A DNA stretch of 64,000 bases, taken from NCBI GenBank assembly GCA_016806645.1, contig JACSYO010000916.1, positions 259,001 through 323,000 on the forward strand, given 5' to 3'. Below the pieces are notes generated by a model that saw only the letters and a program-made list of their open reading frames with translations, was not told the origin of the DNA and did no database searches. This DNA is from Ophiodon elongatus (taxonomy: Eukaryota > Chordata > Actinopteri > Perciformes > Hexagrammidae). Position numbers and translations under genes: made by a program. Below, in pieces: positions 22,640-34,560 of this stretch; the first letter of the stretch is position 1, and every line of letters begins with the position of its first letter.

Positions 22640-22735
22640 ACCCTGGCGACGTCCGTGCCTTGCTCTGGGGAATGGAACCCCAAACTCTGGCAGCGTTAGC
22701 ACAACCGTGTTGGTCACGGACCGCCGGTCCAACAG
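22640..22735 (-). mobile_element. possible tRNA-like SINE remnant
   Basis: On the minus strand GGGTTCCATTCC (22669-22680) resembles a B-box with two changes, preceded by a degraded A-box-like stretch ending tgctaacgctgcc and followed by ccagagcaaggca and ccagggttttcactcc. I recall similar text in fish repeats. The evidence is modest. Confidence 0.3.
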
Positions 22736-25700
22736 CACACTTGGAAATATCTGCATGTTGCTAAATGTTGCATCTAAATGTTGCTGTAGCTGCTAAGAGC
22801 CGAAAGGTAATTCTGTTGTGCCAGTGTGGTATGCGGACACATTTACGATACACGTTGGCTATTTGGACGACATGAGAGATCGGCGGTCTACTTCATATTT
22901 GAGCAATCACCGAAATATAAAGTACAGCTGAAGCTAACGGGAATGTGATTAGTTTTGTTCTGACGCTAATAAAACCTTATGTCAAAGCTTTTATTTCTCT
23001 TAGAAGTTTTCAAATGAATTCGTATTTGTACGTTTTCAAGGTAAACAGTTTATATCTATTGCAGCTTCGATGTAATTTTCAGATTGTAGCTACAGATTGG
23101 GAACATTATTTGGACTTCCACTTGAACCTCCAGCGTTTACAAATGTGTACACTGATTGTAATTCTGGATATTTATGAATACTTGAATATAAAACCCCACA
23201 AAATGTTCAGATTGCTTGGTATTTGTGTGTAGATTGAAACACGCATTTGTGAACACCCAGAACTACGCACAAATCTTTGTATACATTTGCAAAATCTAAT
23301 TTTTCATTTGTAGATCTTGTGATACACATTTGTGACCATTTTGAGAGGAATTCCACTTTTGTATATATTGCCTAGCTTTACCAGTTAAGCTACACGGTGC
23401 ACTAATGGACACTGTACATTAGTAATGCAGAGATGAAACGATGAAAGCTATAGAGAACAATCCATCCACGCACAATCAATGCTCTTTTACATGGAAATGT
23501 AGCTCCTAATAAGGATATCACAAATAGCAGCCGTTGCACTGTTGATCTCGCTATCGCATCATCTACTACAAGTGATGGTATAATTAAACACATATGGCAA
23601 GGTGTAGCAGTAAATGAGTAAGATGGACCATGTAATGTGGAGAGTCAGGGAGTGGAGGGGTGGGAAAAGAGAAGACAAGATTATAGAGAAGCCTTTGATG
23701 CTGAGTCTGGCTATGGGAATCCTAGTGTGCCTTCAGGGGAAAGCTCCTCTCACACAACATCAATAATGAATGAAAGATATCTTGTTCAGTGGAAGACTGA
23801 ACTTAACTGGCATACTGATTTGTTACCATGAACCTTATGTAAAAATTGCATCAACGTGTTTGCTATGCTTCATTAGCCCGATAAGGAGCAGCCGCTGATG
23901 ACAATGGAGGGAGGGCGGGTGGGGAGTTGAAACAATAACCCAGAAAAAGAAGAAGCCTTTTGTGCGTCTTATTTGAACCAAATTCCGTCGTTTCGAGTCG
24001 CTTCCTAACTGACGTTAGTGTTACGTTAAGTGTTAACTTGTTTTCCATGGCAAAGTTTACAACGGTGTCCATAGAAAGTGTCTTCTTTCATATTTCTTTC
24101 ATATAGGGATCTCATCCAGTGCTCCGACTGGTATAAAAGAAGTGCCAGTATTGTGAAGCGGAAGCCTGCATAGCATATGTGTAGCATTGTGGGGCATAAA
24201 TCATGCATAAGAATTATTCATTTGAGTGTAAAAAAAATATTAATTTGTAATATAAAGTTATTCATGTGCACATTTTTTTTTGCCAGGATTTGTGGAATGC
24301 AAATACAATCATGTAAGGATGTCCAGAGAAAGTTTCTCAGCCCCGATCCTGATCTTCTAACAGTCAGTCCCGTTCAATATCTACCTAATAATAAGAATAA
24401 AACAATTTATTAATAATCTGACAGCGGCTTGCAAAGAGCACACAAAACCAATGCCGGCTAAGGGTTGTTGTTTTTTGGCCTGTTATGAAGTTACACACAG
24501 AATTAATGATAGAAAGCAGCAAATAATCTGATCTGCCATTGGAAGCGTTTTATTCTAACCGGTGAAGGTGACAGATTTCTTACAGACGAAGCTCAGCTTA
24601 TCAGTGTATTTTGCCAATCACTGTGTCTGAAAAGATTCAATCATAAGTGGGGGCACCAAATCCTTTTCCACATTTACATTAATGCAGGACAAAAAAACAG
24701 CAAAGTACAGTAATGAAACACAGCGGAGCTTGGTAAAGAGGCATTTAGTCGAAATCTATTCATTAAAACGCAGACTTCTCGACAATAATGACAAAAAGAT
24801 GTTACCCAGCAGGACCGATGTGCAAAAATTACTAAAACATAAGCAAAAGAAATCAAGGGGTGGATGGTTTGAATAGTATTTTGTCAAGTATTTTTCCCCA
24901 TTAATCAGTATGCATGGATTTTTTTTTTTACATGCAATCAAAATACAGTGTGATGCTCCCTGTTATTAGAAAGATTGCAGACACTCTGATTCCTGTTCAA
25001 GCCTTTATTTCCTCCAGTGGCCTTTGGATTCTACTCTTGGCTCCTTGCACCACGCACAACTCATTGGGAGCTAATCAAAGTGCAGGACTTTAGGCTCCAA
25101 GGTTAAGGCAAGAAAGAATATTAATAATGTCATAGAAAATGTAACTTGTTGTCTCTCAAGTCACTGTTGACAAAAGGAGAAGTCTGGTGCTGCTGTATAA
25201 TATTCTTCTTGTCCACAATTAAATGCCATGAATAGACCAAAACCAACAGTGAATGTTTACTACTTTTACTATTGTGTGTGTATCAAAGCCTGATATATCT
25301 TCTTCCTCTGTGCCATGGAGCGCCATTGTTGTCCAAAAACTATTAAAAACACATCAATGAGCAGCACTGGGTGACATGTTCCTTCATTACCATGAACACA
25401 AACACCGTAGTTTATTTTTGAATTAATCCCACATCACCGTCCTGCTGCCCCAAATACTCACCAGAGCACCAAATGTGGATTAATCCACCGCTGAAAATAG
25501 TCCCCAACTAATGAACTATGTCCTCCTGTTAGAGTCCTGTTTGTTAAAATCTACAGTGAACAGCTGTTTGAGGAAATGACCGCGCCTTTAAAAAAGAATT
25601 AAACTATATATTTGTTTTACAGAATCAAGTCCTCAGTAGGAACCACTGGGCAGAGAAGAGGGATTCATTGTCAACAACAATAACAACAAAAATATAGAAA

Positions 25701-25893
25701 AAAACACCAGGACCATGATATTTCCATAACTCCAATCAAGTGTTTAAGTGCCCAAACATTGACATAAAAACGTTACACTTATAAGAATTATTTTTTTTTA
25801 ATACATTGACACTGAACGTATTGCAGAATTGTTCAGGGTGAGCATTTTGTAACTTTGCGGACACGTTCACTCAAAACTTACTTAATATGTTGA

Positions 25894-25925
<32 letters not shown>

Positions 25926-26539
25926 GATTCAGGAGCTGTTACTTTTCTTAAAAGCACATTTGTTGCTGTGAATTAGTAATACATAAACATAACTTTATGG
26001 AAAAGGAATGCTGGCGGATCTAAGCTCTAAACAACATATTGCACCTCCGTACAGCAACGTGTTACAGTAACTACCCCCCCCCCCCCCCCCCTGAGTGACT
26101 GCATTCATTAGAGTGACCGTACTGACCGATAAGTCGGAGGATGCCGGGGGACAGAAACTCAACGTGCCAGTAATCCGTACCGTGATTATTGATCCACTTT
26201 AATTTGATCATTCATCTCATGTAAGAAGACGCATGACAAAGTTGGAACTTTTTTTTTTTTTTTTTTTGTCAACACATTTAAATAATAGGAATATAGAGAA
26301 TATAGAGCCACGGTCCAGACTCACAGCCACAAAGTCTTCCATTCTTCTCTCTACGTCTTTTCCGATCCCTTCAACGTCTACAACGTTGGCCGTAAAGCCA
26401 CAGACGAACGCCATGCTGTCACACTGCATCCCTCTGCGGCCCCCGTGCCACTTCCCCGCGTGCAGTTTCAAACACCGCGCAGTTCGTCACAAGGGCTTAT
26501 TGATTCTTTACGCTATTTAACCTGCGGGAGGAACACAGA
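22736..26539. other. mostly unique non-coding DNA
   Basis: No gene is supported in 3.8 kb. Homopolymers include poly-A at 25900-25925 (26 A), poly-C at 26074-26091 and a poly-T near 26250-26267. The 95-codon plus-strand frame 22945-23232 and the 64-codon frame 23637-23831 have no domain. Short catttgtg repeats near 23240-23340 suggest an old repeat. Confidence 0.5.
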
Positions 26540-26830
26540 GTGATTTTAATGAATTAATCACATGCTGAAGCCCCTCACAAAACTGTCCATGAAATGATTA
26601 TGATACAGTCTGCCACGTCTAAGAGAGGAGGCAGAGCCGACGATAATTCAGTGTGATGGCGATGTTCAGTGTGGAAGCGCTGACTCTTTCATGTACTGCA
26701 CTTCCCACCTTATAACTATTTTAGCAGGGAGGAGAGCTGGGGTTTCTCTGCAGCAGAAGTTATTTGAAGGGCACGTTACTCCGCTTTAAATACTGTTTTA
26801 ATTTGCAATGCAAATGACTCTCATCTGAAT
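26540..26830. promoter_or_regulatory. candidate enhancer with PORE-like octamer palindrome
   Basis: A repeat-free block containing ATTTGCAATGCAAAT (26801-26815), a perfect 7-bp-armed palindrome made of two overlapping octamer half-sites, including an exact ATGCAAAT at 26808-26815. It is one base from the palindromic Oct-factor element ATTTGAAATGCAAAT, known to bind POU dimers. Other AT-core motifs (gaattaatcaca, gataattcag) lie nearby. Function is inferred. Confidence 0.35.
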
Positions 26831-29767
26831 AATCCTCCTGGTTAATACTCTGGCATCATCGAGCTCCGTGACGTGTCCGTAGCAGGCTGGCTGCCGTGGT
26901 AACCACGTGCACTCTTTGTCAGTTCCTGCCTGCTCGATGAGCTAAAAGGTCACATGGTGTTGGTCTTACACTTCCTCACAGCTCTGTGAGTGAGGTCACT
27001 CATGCTAAACATTGTTGGACTGAAAGGTGTTTTCAGAAGTTAAATATATATGTTCGATATATAATCAAGGAACTGTGTGTTTATTATCAGAAGTGTACTG
27101 ATACAACAATATTATGCTGGGCCCAAGTGCAAACTGTCCAGAAAGCTTCTTCTGAAAAAAAGAGCAGTCTGTAAGCTGTGCATTCAACGGCATGCCACTT
27201 ATAAATATACTACCGCAGTGTGGCCTCGTTAAACTAAAACAAAAAACAACAACAATAAAGTAAAAAAGCTGAATGAATCAAATAAACCACCGCACATTCA
27301 ACCCTAGAATGAAGAATCACCAAGGCAGACAACTCATTTATGCATAAATAATACAAAAAAAACACCAAAATCATGACCGACTAAAGTTTATCCTTCACAA
27401 TCTGCCCCAAGCCAACGAGCCCAACATTTTAACTTGTTTATTCTCAAGGGATGAGATGACCTCCTCTCATGGTATCTAATGATGCTGAGCTGAGAAACCG
27501 CTCAGCTGTGACCAATATGACGGGGTCTGTCAAACATGGGTTGATTTGGGTCACTTTGCGCGCGTGAAATCAATAATTTATTTAATTTAATGGTTGTTGT
27601 TGTCATTTTTTTTTTTTTTTTTAAATGATTTTGTTGAGCATCAATCACTCAAAAAATCAAAAACATTCACATTAAATATGATCTGTGTTTGTCTAAAACA
27701 CCCCCCCCCACCCCCCTAAAGAACCAGACAGAGCAACGGACCTTAATCGAGAGCGGCCGACACTTTATCGTTGCCACCTCGTTTGGTGCATTCGTTCAGC
27801 GCTGCAGAGTTAAAGACAGTCTTTTGTAAAGTTGCTGTACTTCGGATGGTTTTCGCCACAGCACAGGTGGCGGTTCTCCTTCCCGAAGCGGCGGAGTTGC
27901 TGTCAAACTTTCTTAAATGTGGATTTATATTTGACATAATGGTTGAGAAGTGCTTTTTTTTTGCAGTAGTGCTGATGGAGACTGCAGATATATATACGAA
28001 ATTTTCTTTCTCAATTATTTTTCTCTTTCTCTCACTTCTTTGCCTCCTTTTTTCGCCCCGCTTCTTCCTCTCTCTTCTGTTTCCCTCTCCTCTCAAATTA
28101 GTTTAATTCTTTCTATTTCGGGCTTTTCCGAAGGTAATTAACGCAACCGCATTGGAAAAATGCTGTTCAAATACACTCCCCACTCAGCGGTGAGACTTAG
28201 CTGCCTGTTTAATATGCGGAAAGTTGTCGGCCTTAATGAACTACACTAGAGTTAACAACAAACTCATGCTGCTTACGCTCAAGTTATTTTTATTATTATT
28301 ATTTTTCTGATCGGAGTTTGATCCTCTGTTAAATTATAACCTGTATATCAGTCTCGCCCTTCAGCCCTCTGAATATAAGGATAAGATGGACCATGAATAC
28401 TTCTTATATTTTCTTGCGTACGTCTTAATGAGCTTTGAACTACTTGTCTTTAAACAAGCTGCTCTCCAGCTGACATTTGCCATTTTGTTAGTCGTCTACA
28501 ATCCAACTGAATTCAACTTTAAAATGAATTTCGGAAATAAAAAATAATATAACATGGGAAAAACTATTTTTCACATTTTTCATTCGCTTTCATTTTTATT
28601 TATGGCATTATGGCAGCATTAACTGCAGATCATTATAGTATGACTCATTGCGCTCTATTCCACACGGGAAACATGATGATGAAACTTTGTCTCAGACAAC
28701 AATACGTTTCCTCTGAGAAAAACTCTCCACAGGATTCCCAGACTGACACTTAAACCGAAATGAATAAAGAACTAAAACGTGTATAGTTCACTGTAGTGAA
28801 TTACAATACCTCTCTCTATTTATCTGAATCTGTTGGTTGGTCTGTTTCTGTATTGAAATGAACATAAAGAAGTGGCTGCGTGGAAACCAATATGATAACT
28901 TGTCAGTAATAATGTAAGTACAGAATTTATTTATGCAAAACCACCGGTATGGTTCTTTAGGAAAAGTCCTAACAATAATTTTAGTCTAATTGAAAGCAAA
29001 AATAATACCAACGATTTATAGGTCCTGACCTCAAACAACTGAAGAAAGAAATTGAAAATGTCTTACATTAACTTACTTGTAACCACTTAGTTTCAGCAGC
29101 TTCAGCTCACGGTCACACACACAAATATTATCATGAGCAAGCACTTAACATGACTTCCATTATTTTGGTTTGTAATTTCCAGCTGGTGATATTTGCAGTT
29201 GCAGCTTGCGGCGGCGTGTACTGTACAGCACGCCGTGTGTTTGTGTGTTTACTGGTGGTGAGTGATGATTCACCTCTCGCTGAACCTTCAGAGTCGATGG
29301 TTGCCAGAGTGGCTGTTGGCAAATTCGTTGCCACACTGTGCCAAGCGTTTGTACCCATTCGCTGTGTCTGGCGAGGGGGGAGGGGGAGGAGGGGATGGGG
29401 GGGGTGTCCCTGGCACCTCGCCACCGCCCCCCCTCCCTCTGCTTCTCAAAGACGACAATGATAAGAAGGGGGGTGGGGGGGATCCTCTTCAGATTCTCAG
29501 CTTGTGGAGCCAGAGCCATTCAATATGTTCCTGAATGTCCTCCTCTCTGAAGTCTAGCGGAGGATCACTGTATCGACGCGCAGCTTCCTGCTGGTTAAAT
29601 GTCACTTATTTAGGCCTCATGTGTACGGCGTTCCTGAGGTTATTTTTTTCGGAAGTTAGCGGAAATGGAAACTGGTTCAATGAGAGGACATGACTCCGGA
29701 CTCCACCCTGTCCTCCTTGAGCTTCTCCTTCCTGCTCACCTTCCCTCTCTCTTCCTGTCGGGCCGCA
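26831..29767. other. unique non-coding DNA
   Basis: No gene is supported. Poly-T lies at about 27607-27622 and C runs at about 27701-27716. At 27743-28106 both strands carry frames of 111 and 117 codons without domains. G-rich runs occur at 29375-29402 and 29465-29482. Confidence 0.5.
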
Positions 29768-29843
29768 GCGGGCCCTGACCCCTGACCCCCGGCCCCGGGC
29801 CCTGACCCCCGGCCCTGACCCCCGGCCCCGGGCCCCGGCCCCG
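29768..29843. repeat. GC-rich tandem repeat
   Basis: Imperfect tandem copies of about 20 bases built from ggccctgacccccggccccg and shorter variants. No gene is attached. It could form strong secondary structure. Confidence 0.85.
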
Positions 29844-32059
29844 TCAGTTACTTAGGCCTGTGTAGCTCCAGCGTCCTCTGTCACAGCTGACATAGAGCGG
29901 TGTGACCGCATGATAACTGAGTTCTCCTCGTTTCAGTCACCTTGCTGAACTACTAATTCCACAACCTTTTAATGAAGGCAGAACACTTTAATTACCTCGC
30001 TCTACTAAACCTGTGTACATGAGATAGTAAATCGAGAGAAAAACAACAAAAGAACGTATGAGTACAGCAGGAAAACAATGGGGATTGCTGATTGGTTGTC
30101 AGGAAGAACTGTACGTACATTCCAACACATTCCCACTCCAGTGCGCCAAATAACGCGTCTTGGCTTAGTGGCACCAAGCTTCAAACTATGACGCAATACG
30201 TGGCCCTTTAGCGTCAGTTTTGCACACCTCAGTGACATAAGCTCGTTACATGCATTGCATCTTTTCAAAATAAACTTCTGTCTCCACAGGAAGTTAGTTT
30301 CAGGAAAAGAGTGCGGTGACAAAATGTGGGAGACGCACATTGGTCTCCAGGCCCGAGCTGCGCTCCTTGGGAGAGAGAAGGGGTTGCTCATTCACAGCTT
30401 ACATTTCTGTCTGGCTGATGATTGCTCCATTAAAGCGCTGCCGTTCTCCCTCAATCACAGAGGCTGATATCAGTCTCTTCCTCTTGCCGATGGAAAGAAA
30501 GTGAAGAGGGAGCGTGATGGTGACGATGTCACTGTGTACCAGTGAGGAAGGTTGAGGAATTGTCCAGCACGCAAATACTGTTTTTAATTCTCGTCCTCTT
30601 TCTGCTCATTCTAGTTTCTGCTTCTTTTTTTTTTTTTTTTCGTCAAAATCAAATTCAGTTGGATATTCAGATGGATATTCAGGGGAAAGCATGATGACGA
30701 ACAGGGAACTGGAATGTTAATTAGGCATGGTCATTTCACTCGCTGTAAATACAAATTTCCGGCCCCGGGCAGGACATTCTGACATTCCTGCTCCTTTTTT
30801 GAATAAACGGAAATCAGTCTTTTGTCGTGTGTGAAAGTGCTGAGCTGTCAGCGCCGCCGTTCTTCTCCATCATGTAGAATTAGGAGTTGATGACGTACAT
30901 GTGATGTCCAAATGTGACGAATAACATTTTTTGGGGTTAAAACATTTGTATCGAGAATTTATTCTGATGCAGTTACTATAAAGACCAAGTGGTTTTGATA
31001 GTCCTCTCGTCAGTGGAACTAACTGGTGGTAATAATAACTTAATAACATCTTAATAATAACTCATTTGTGAATTTAATAATCTAATGGTAAATATGATGA
31101 TCTGATTATATATTTTTTAAGCCTTAACCAAGCTATGCATTTGTAAAACAAGTCCCATTTACATGCTGAGCTGTGGTCTGTGCTCAGTCTCAGGTCTGAT
31201 TCAGGTTAATCTGCCTGCATGAACCGTTTTAGTGAGCCTCACTCTGTTTTCATGAATAAACCAGTTAACATAATATTCTCTCTGCCCCTGACTGAACATT
31301 TGAGTCTTGCAGCTGATACAAGAGAGAGAACCATGATAGTGTATATTTAGCACATTTTCTATGTGCTCACGCTGAAAATCAAAAGGTGAAAGCAACAAGA
31401 TGCACGCAGGATTGTCACAGGAAGAATTTTAATAACACGACGCTGGTCCGAAGCTATACGAATGAGCATATTGTTTTACTCACTAGTATTGTTGCAATAT
31501 AGCTTCCAGCCACCTCTGCAGCACTGCAGCCTGTGAGAGCAAAAGAAATCCTCCAGCCTCTTTTGATTTTACATGATTTTTATTGAGCATATCATATCGC
31601 AGTGTGTTCCCTGCGATCACACAGCACGTTGAAAGGGGATGCAAAATGTTGAATAGAAAATGAATAGAGGCGAACTTTGCATCGTGTTGTGCTGCATGCA
31701 TGCATGCAGTGGGTCTTCAGCGTTAGAAGATGGAAAGAAGATTGCCTGTTATTCTGCGAGTGCGTATCCCCATAACAAATATTATTGTTTGAAACAGCAT
31801 TCCTGAATCCGTGACAACTGAAACATAGTCCTTTAGTTTGCAGCTGCTATAAAAAAGAATCTGATGCAAACCAAGCTATACTCCGAAAAGTCACGCTACC
31901 AGGTGCAGTTTGCAGTTGTGACACTTATTCTCCCTGGTTTCTCCTAAATACTGCGGCTTGGATTACAAATCATTTTTACAATTCAAGAATGTACTAACTC
32001 ACTTTTCTTACTTATACCTACAAAAGAATAATGCACTATAATTCGTATACGACCCATGT
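29844..32059. other. unique non-coding DNA, possible conserved element
   Basis: No gene is supported. The part 30290-30500 is repeat-free, starts after an acceptor-like ttctgtctccacag and looks like conserved non-coding or exonic sequence, but its frames are short. TGCATGCA repeats occur near 31693-31709. The 128-codon minus-strand frame 30005-30391 has no domain. Confidence 0.4.
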
Positions 32060-32335
32060 AACCCTCTACGGGAGTTCGGTGACGTAGTAAGAAGAGTGAC
32101 ACAGTCTGCATAGGGAGGTGGTCTGGCTGGATGGAGGGGTCAGGAGGCCGCTGTCTGTATCACCTGTGAAACGAAGATCAATGTTGATTTATTTTAACTT
32201 CCTTTTGTCATGTGAAGTGAATACTAAACCAACAGCACATACGCAAGTTACGTTACAAACGCACTTATTTTACCCCAAACCGTCTTTTCCCAAACCTAAT
32301 TAAGCAGTTTTGTTCCACAATGCTTACGCAGGTTC
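32060..32335 (+). repeat. dispersed repeat family A, copy 4
   Basis: Contains gaagatcaatgttgatttat, acgcaagttacgttacaaac, gcacttattttaccccaaac and cgtcttttcccaaacctaat, matching the 3' half of the family. The 5' block is weak here. Confidence 0.65.
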
Positions 32336-32689
32336 ACTGTTCCTGTTGTGTGGAGGAAAAAGATAAAGATATGAACTGTTGTATAACGATATGTTCTACA
32401 ATTCATCACTCTGCTCCATTAAAGCCACGCCATCTGTACAGTAATGTGTCCCTGCCATACAGAACAAATTTCACTTGCAGTTGATCAGAATTCAATGGAA
32501 GAAATGCTGATTGATGACAACGCTCTGCCCATCCATCACACTGAGGTCAGACATGTGTTAATGTTAATAATGAAGTAGACTAATTTGAGACACTCACACG
32601 AGTTCCAATACGCCACCAGAGTAATGGTGGTCTCACTACAGAGCAGCACATATACATCAGGGGGCGGATTACTCCATAAGGCTTGTACA

Positions 32690-33167
32690 GTACAAATAGC
32701 TTATCTACAGTCTTTATTCATTAAGGTAGCCATCATGTCACGTGTGTCCCACCTGTAGTCATCGTTCTCGAGTGAAAAAAACCTCACCATAACCTCCCAA
32801 CCACATTCAAAAGCTCCTCTCAACACTTTCAGGAGGCAACACGCTTCCGTCTCTTCACATTTCATCCATCTCACCTCGAGGCTGATGAAACCCATCACCT
32901 CTTCTGAGGGGCCTCTGACCTGGTGTAGGCAGTCCAGTCACGTCCACGGGGGCCTCGGAGCTGTCTTAAACACCGCACAGATCATCTGGTCTCAGCTGCT
33001 TTGATCTCACAGAGACACCACCTGCTTCCTCAGAGGCAAAATCCATACTAAAGCTTTCGGACTTCACAATGCTGAGCCAATCTGGCAAATGATGCCGGGA
33101 TATGAGAAGCCTTTCAAATGGTGGTTTGATTTCCACCTCTTTAGTGAGATGGACTCCGCAGAGGCAT
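32690..33167 (-). CDS. candidate 3'-terminal exon with poly(A) signal, unknown product
   Basis: Minus-strand model. The pyrimidine tract ctccttttttctttctttctttag ends at 33168. Coding would run from 33167 to TAA at 32966-32968 (about 66 codons, beginning CLCGVHLTKEVEIKPPFERL and ending LRPDDLCGV). The 3' UTR would then reach an AATAAA at 32713-32718. Extending the frame upstream without splicing gives a start MKVAICILLAVPSVTVS that looks like a signal peptide, though no family is recognised. The tract may just be a TTTC microsatellite. A second minus-strand frame (32701-32898) overlaps the proposed UTR. Confidence 0.22.
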
Positions 33168-33377
33168 CTAAAGAAAGAAAGAAAAAAGGAGACTGTCACT
33201 GACGGGACGGCCAACAGAATACAAATGGCCACTTTCATATTCGGCCCTGGAGAAATGTGTTACTCATGTGCACCGAAGGCATAATGATCTGCTGTGTGCT
33301 GTAGAGAGGAGCTTTTGACAACAGACACTAGATTTCTATTTATTTATCCCAGCAGCACTTAGTCTGTGTCCTGGGGA

Positions 33378-33530
33378 GGATAAGATATGATATGATTAAT
33401 GATTAGGTGAAATGTTATTGATCCCTGTGAGGAACTGAGGTTGTTGCAGCGAATTGTGTTGTAATCGGATACGACAAAGGGAAAACAGATGATAAATAAG
33501 AATAAAGAAAGGAACGTATATAATCATTTA
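33378..33530 (-). mobile_element. 3' tail of a fish non-LTR retroposon, copy 3 (inverted)
   Basis: Read on the minus strand, ctgcaacaacctcagttcct / cacagggatcaataacattt is followed by AATCATATCATATCTTATCC, the standard ending of fish L2/Rex-like LINE copies. The upstream A/T-rich part (33480-33530 on plus) fits the body of the 3' UTR. It has no coding part. Confidence 0.6.
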
Positions 33531-34504
33531 TATCAAAGGAAAATGTCTAAAACAAAGGAATAACAACAATAAGAATAATATGGATGAATGCAGAAAACAA
33601 TGTTGTTCTCATTCAGCCAATTTCTTTGTACATTAGCAGGAATACATCTGACTCAATCAGATGCCAATCAAGTTGTTTTTGTTTCTCCAGCAAGATGAAA
33701 AACTAATTGTGGTCAGAAGTTCTGAGGTGTCGCAAAAGCATATTCTCAGTTGTGTGTCCTAGCACAACAACACTAGTGGTGTTTTGTCCCACAATGCAGT
33801 GCAGGGTTGAGAGAAAGGAGCTACTCACAAAGAGAAAATAAGTGATTTAAATTATAGTTTTTGAGGCGACAGCAAGTCAATAGCAAGTAAAAATTTAAAT
33901 AAATGGATACAAATAAATCAATCAAATGGTCAATCAATAAAGAGGGGGAGAGGGGGGGGGGGGGCGGGGGGGGCGGCTAACCAGAGCGTTATGTCATATT
34001 GCTTGTTAATGTCCTGATTCTGATTTCTCTCCTTGCTTTTATTTTGTATTTATTCTGTTCAGAATGAAGACAAAGATGGTTTTCTACATAGTAACATTGC
34101 TAAGTCCCGCCCCTCGGACGCAGATTGGCCAATCAGAGTGTAGCATAGGCCAGCTCTGACAAGGGTCAGACAACTATCCAGCTCTGCTCCATAGACTCCC
34201 ATGCAATGGTTTCAGACATGACTGGCGTTATGAAATAGTTTCAAATGCTCAATTTACATTTTCTCAACATTTAAAAGTGGAAACAGACTTATAAACTCCC
34301 CCCCACCCTCCCTGTGTATGCGTTGCACTGTATACAGTAGTGTGTACTCTGGACGAGTAAGCTCTTTTGACCTTGATGCTGTTTATTCGATTTTCACTAC
34401 TCACACTGAGTCAGACAAACTTAATGTGGTGCATTGATCAAGTCAGGATTGAAATAAACCTCCCTCTCCCACGCCCATCACTCTATAGCTTTCTCTCTCT
34501 CTCA
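33531..34504. other. unique non-coding DNA
   Basis: No gene is supported. A G-rich run (33952-33973) with a few interruptions is present. Confidence 0.5.
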
Positions 34505-34560
34505 AACACACACACACGCACACACACACACAAACACACACGCACACACACACACACACA
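34505..34560. repeat. (CA)n microsatellite
   Basis: A CA repeat with a few CG and AA steps. Confidence 0.95.

Noticed and set aside
32966..33100. Slight resemblance of LPDWLSIVKSESFSMDFAS to the lysozyme c segment around its catalytic Glu
   Set aside because: Cysteines and the following conserved block are absent, and the exon layout does not fit the lysozyme genes.
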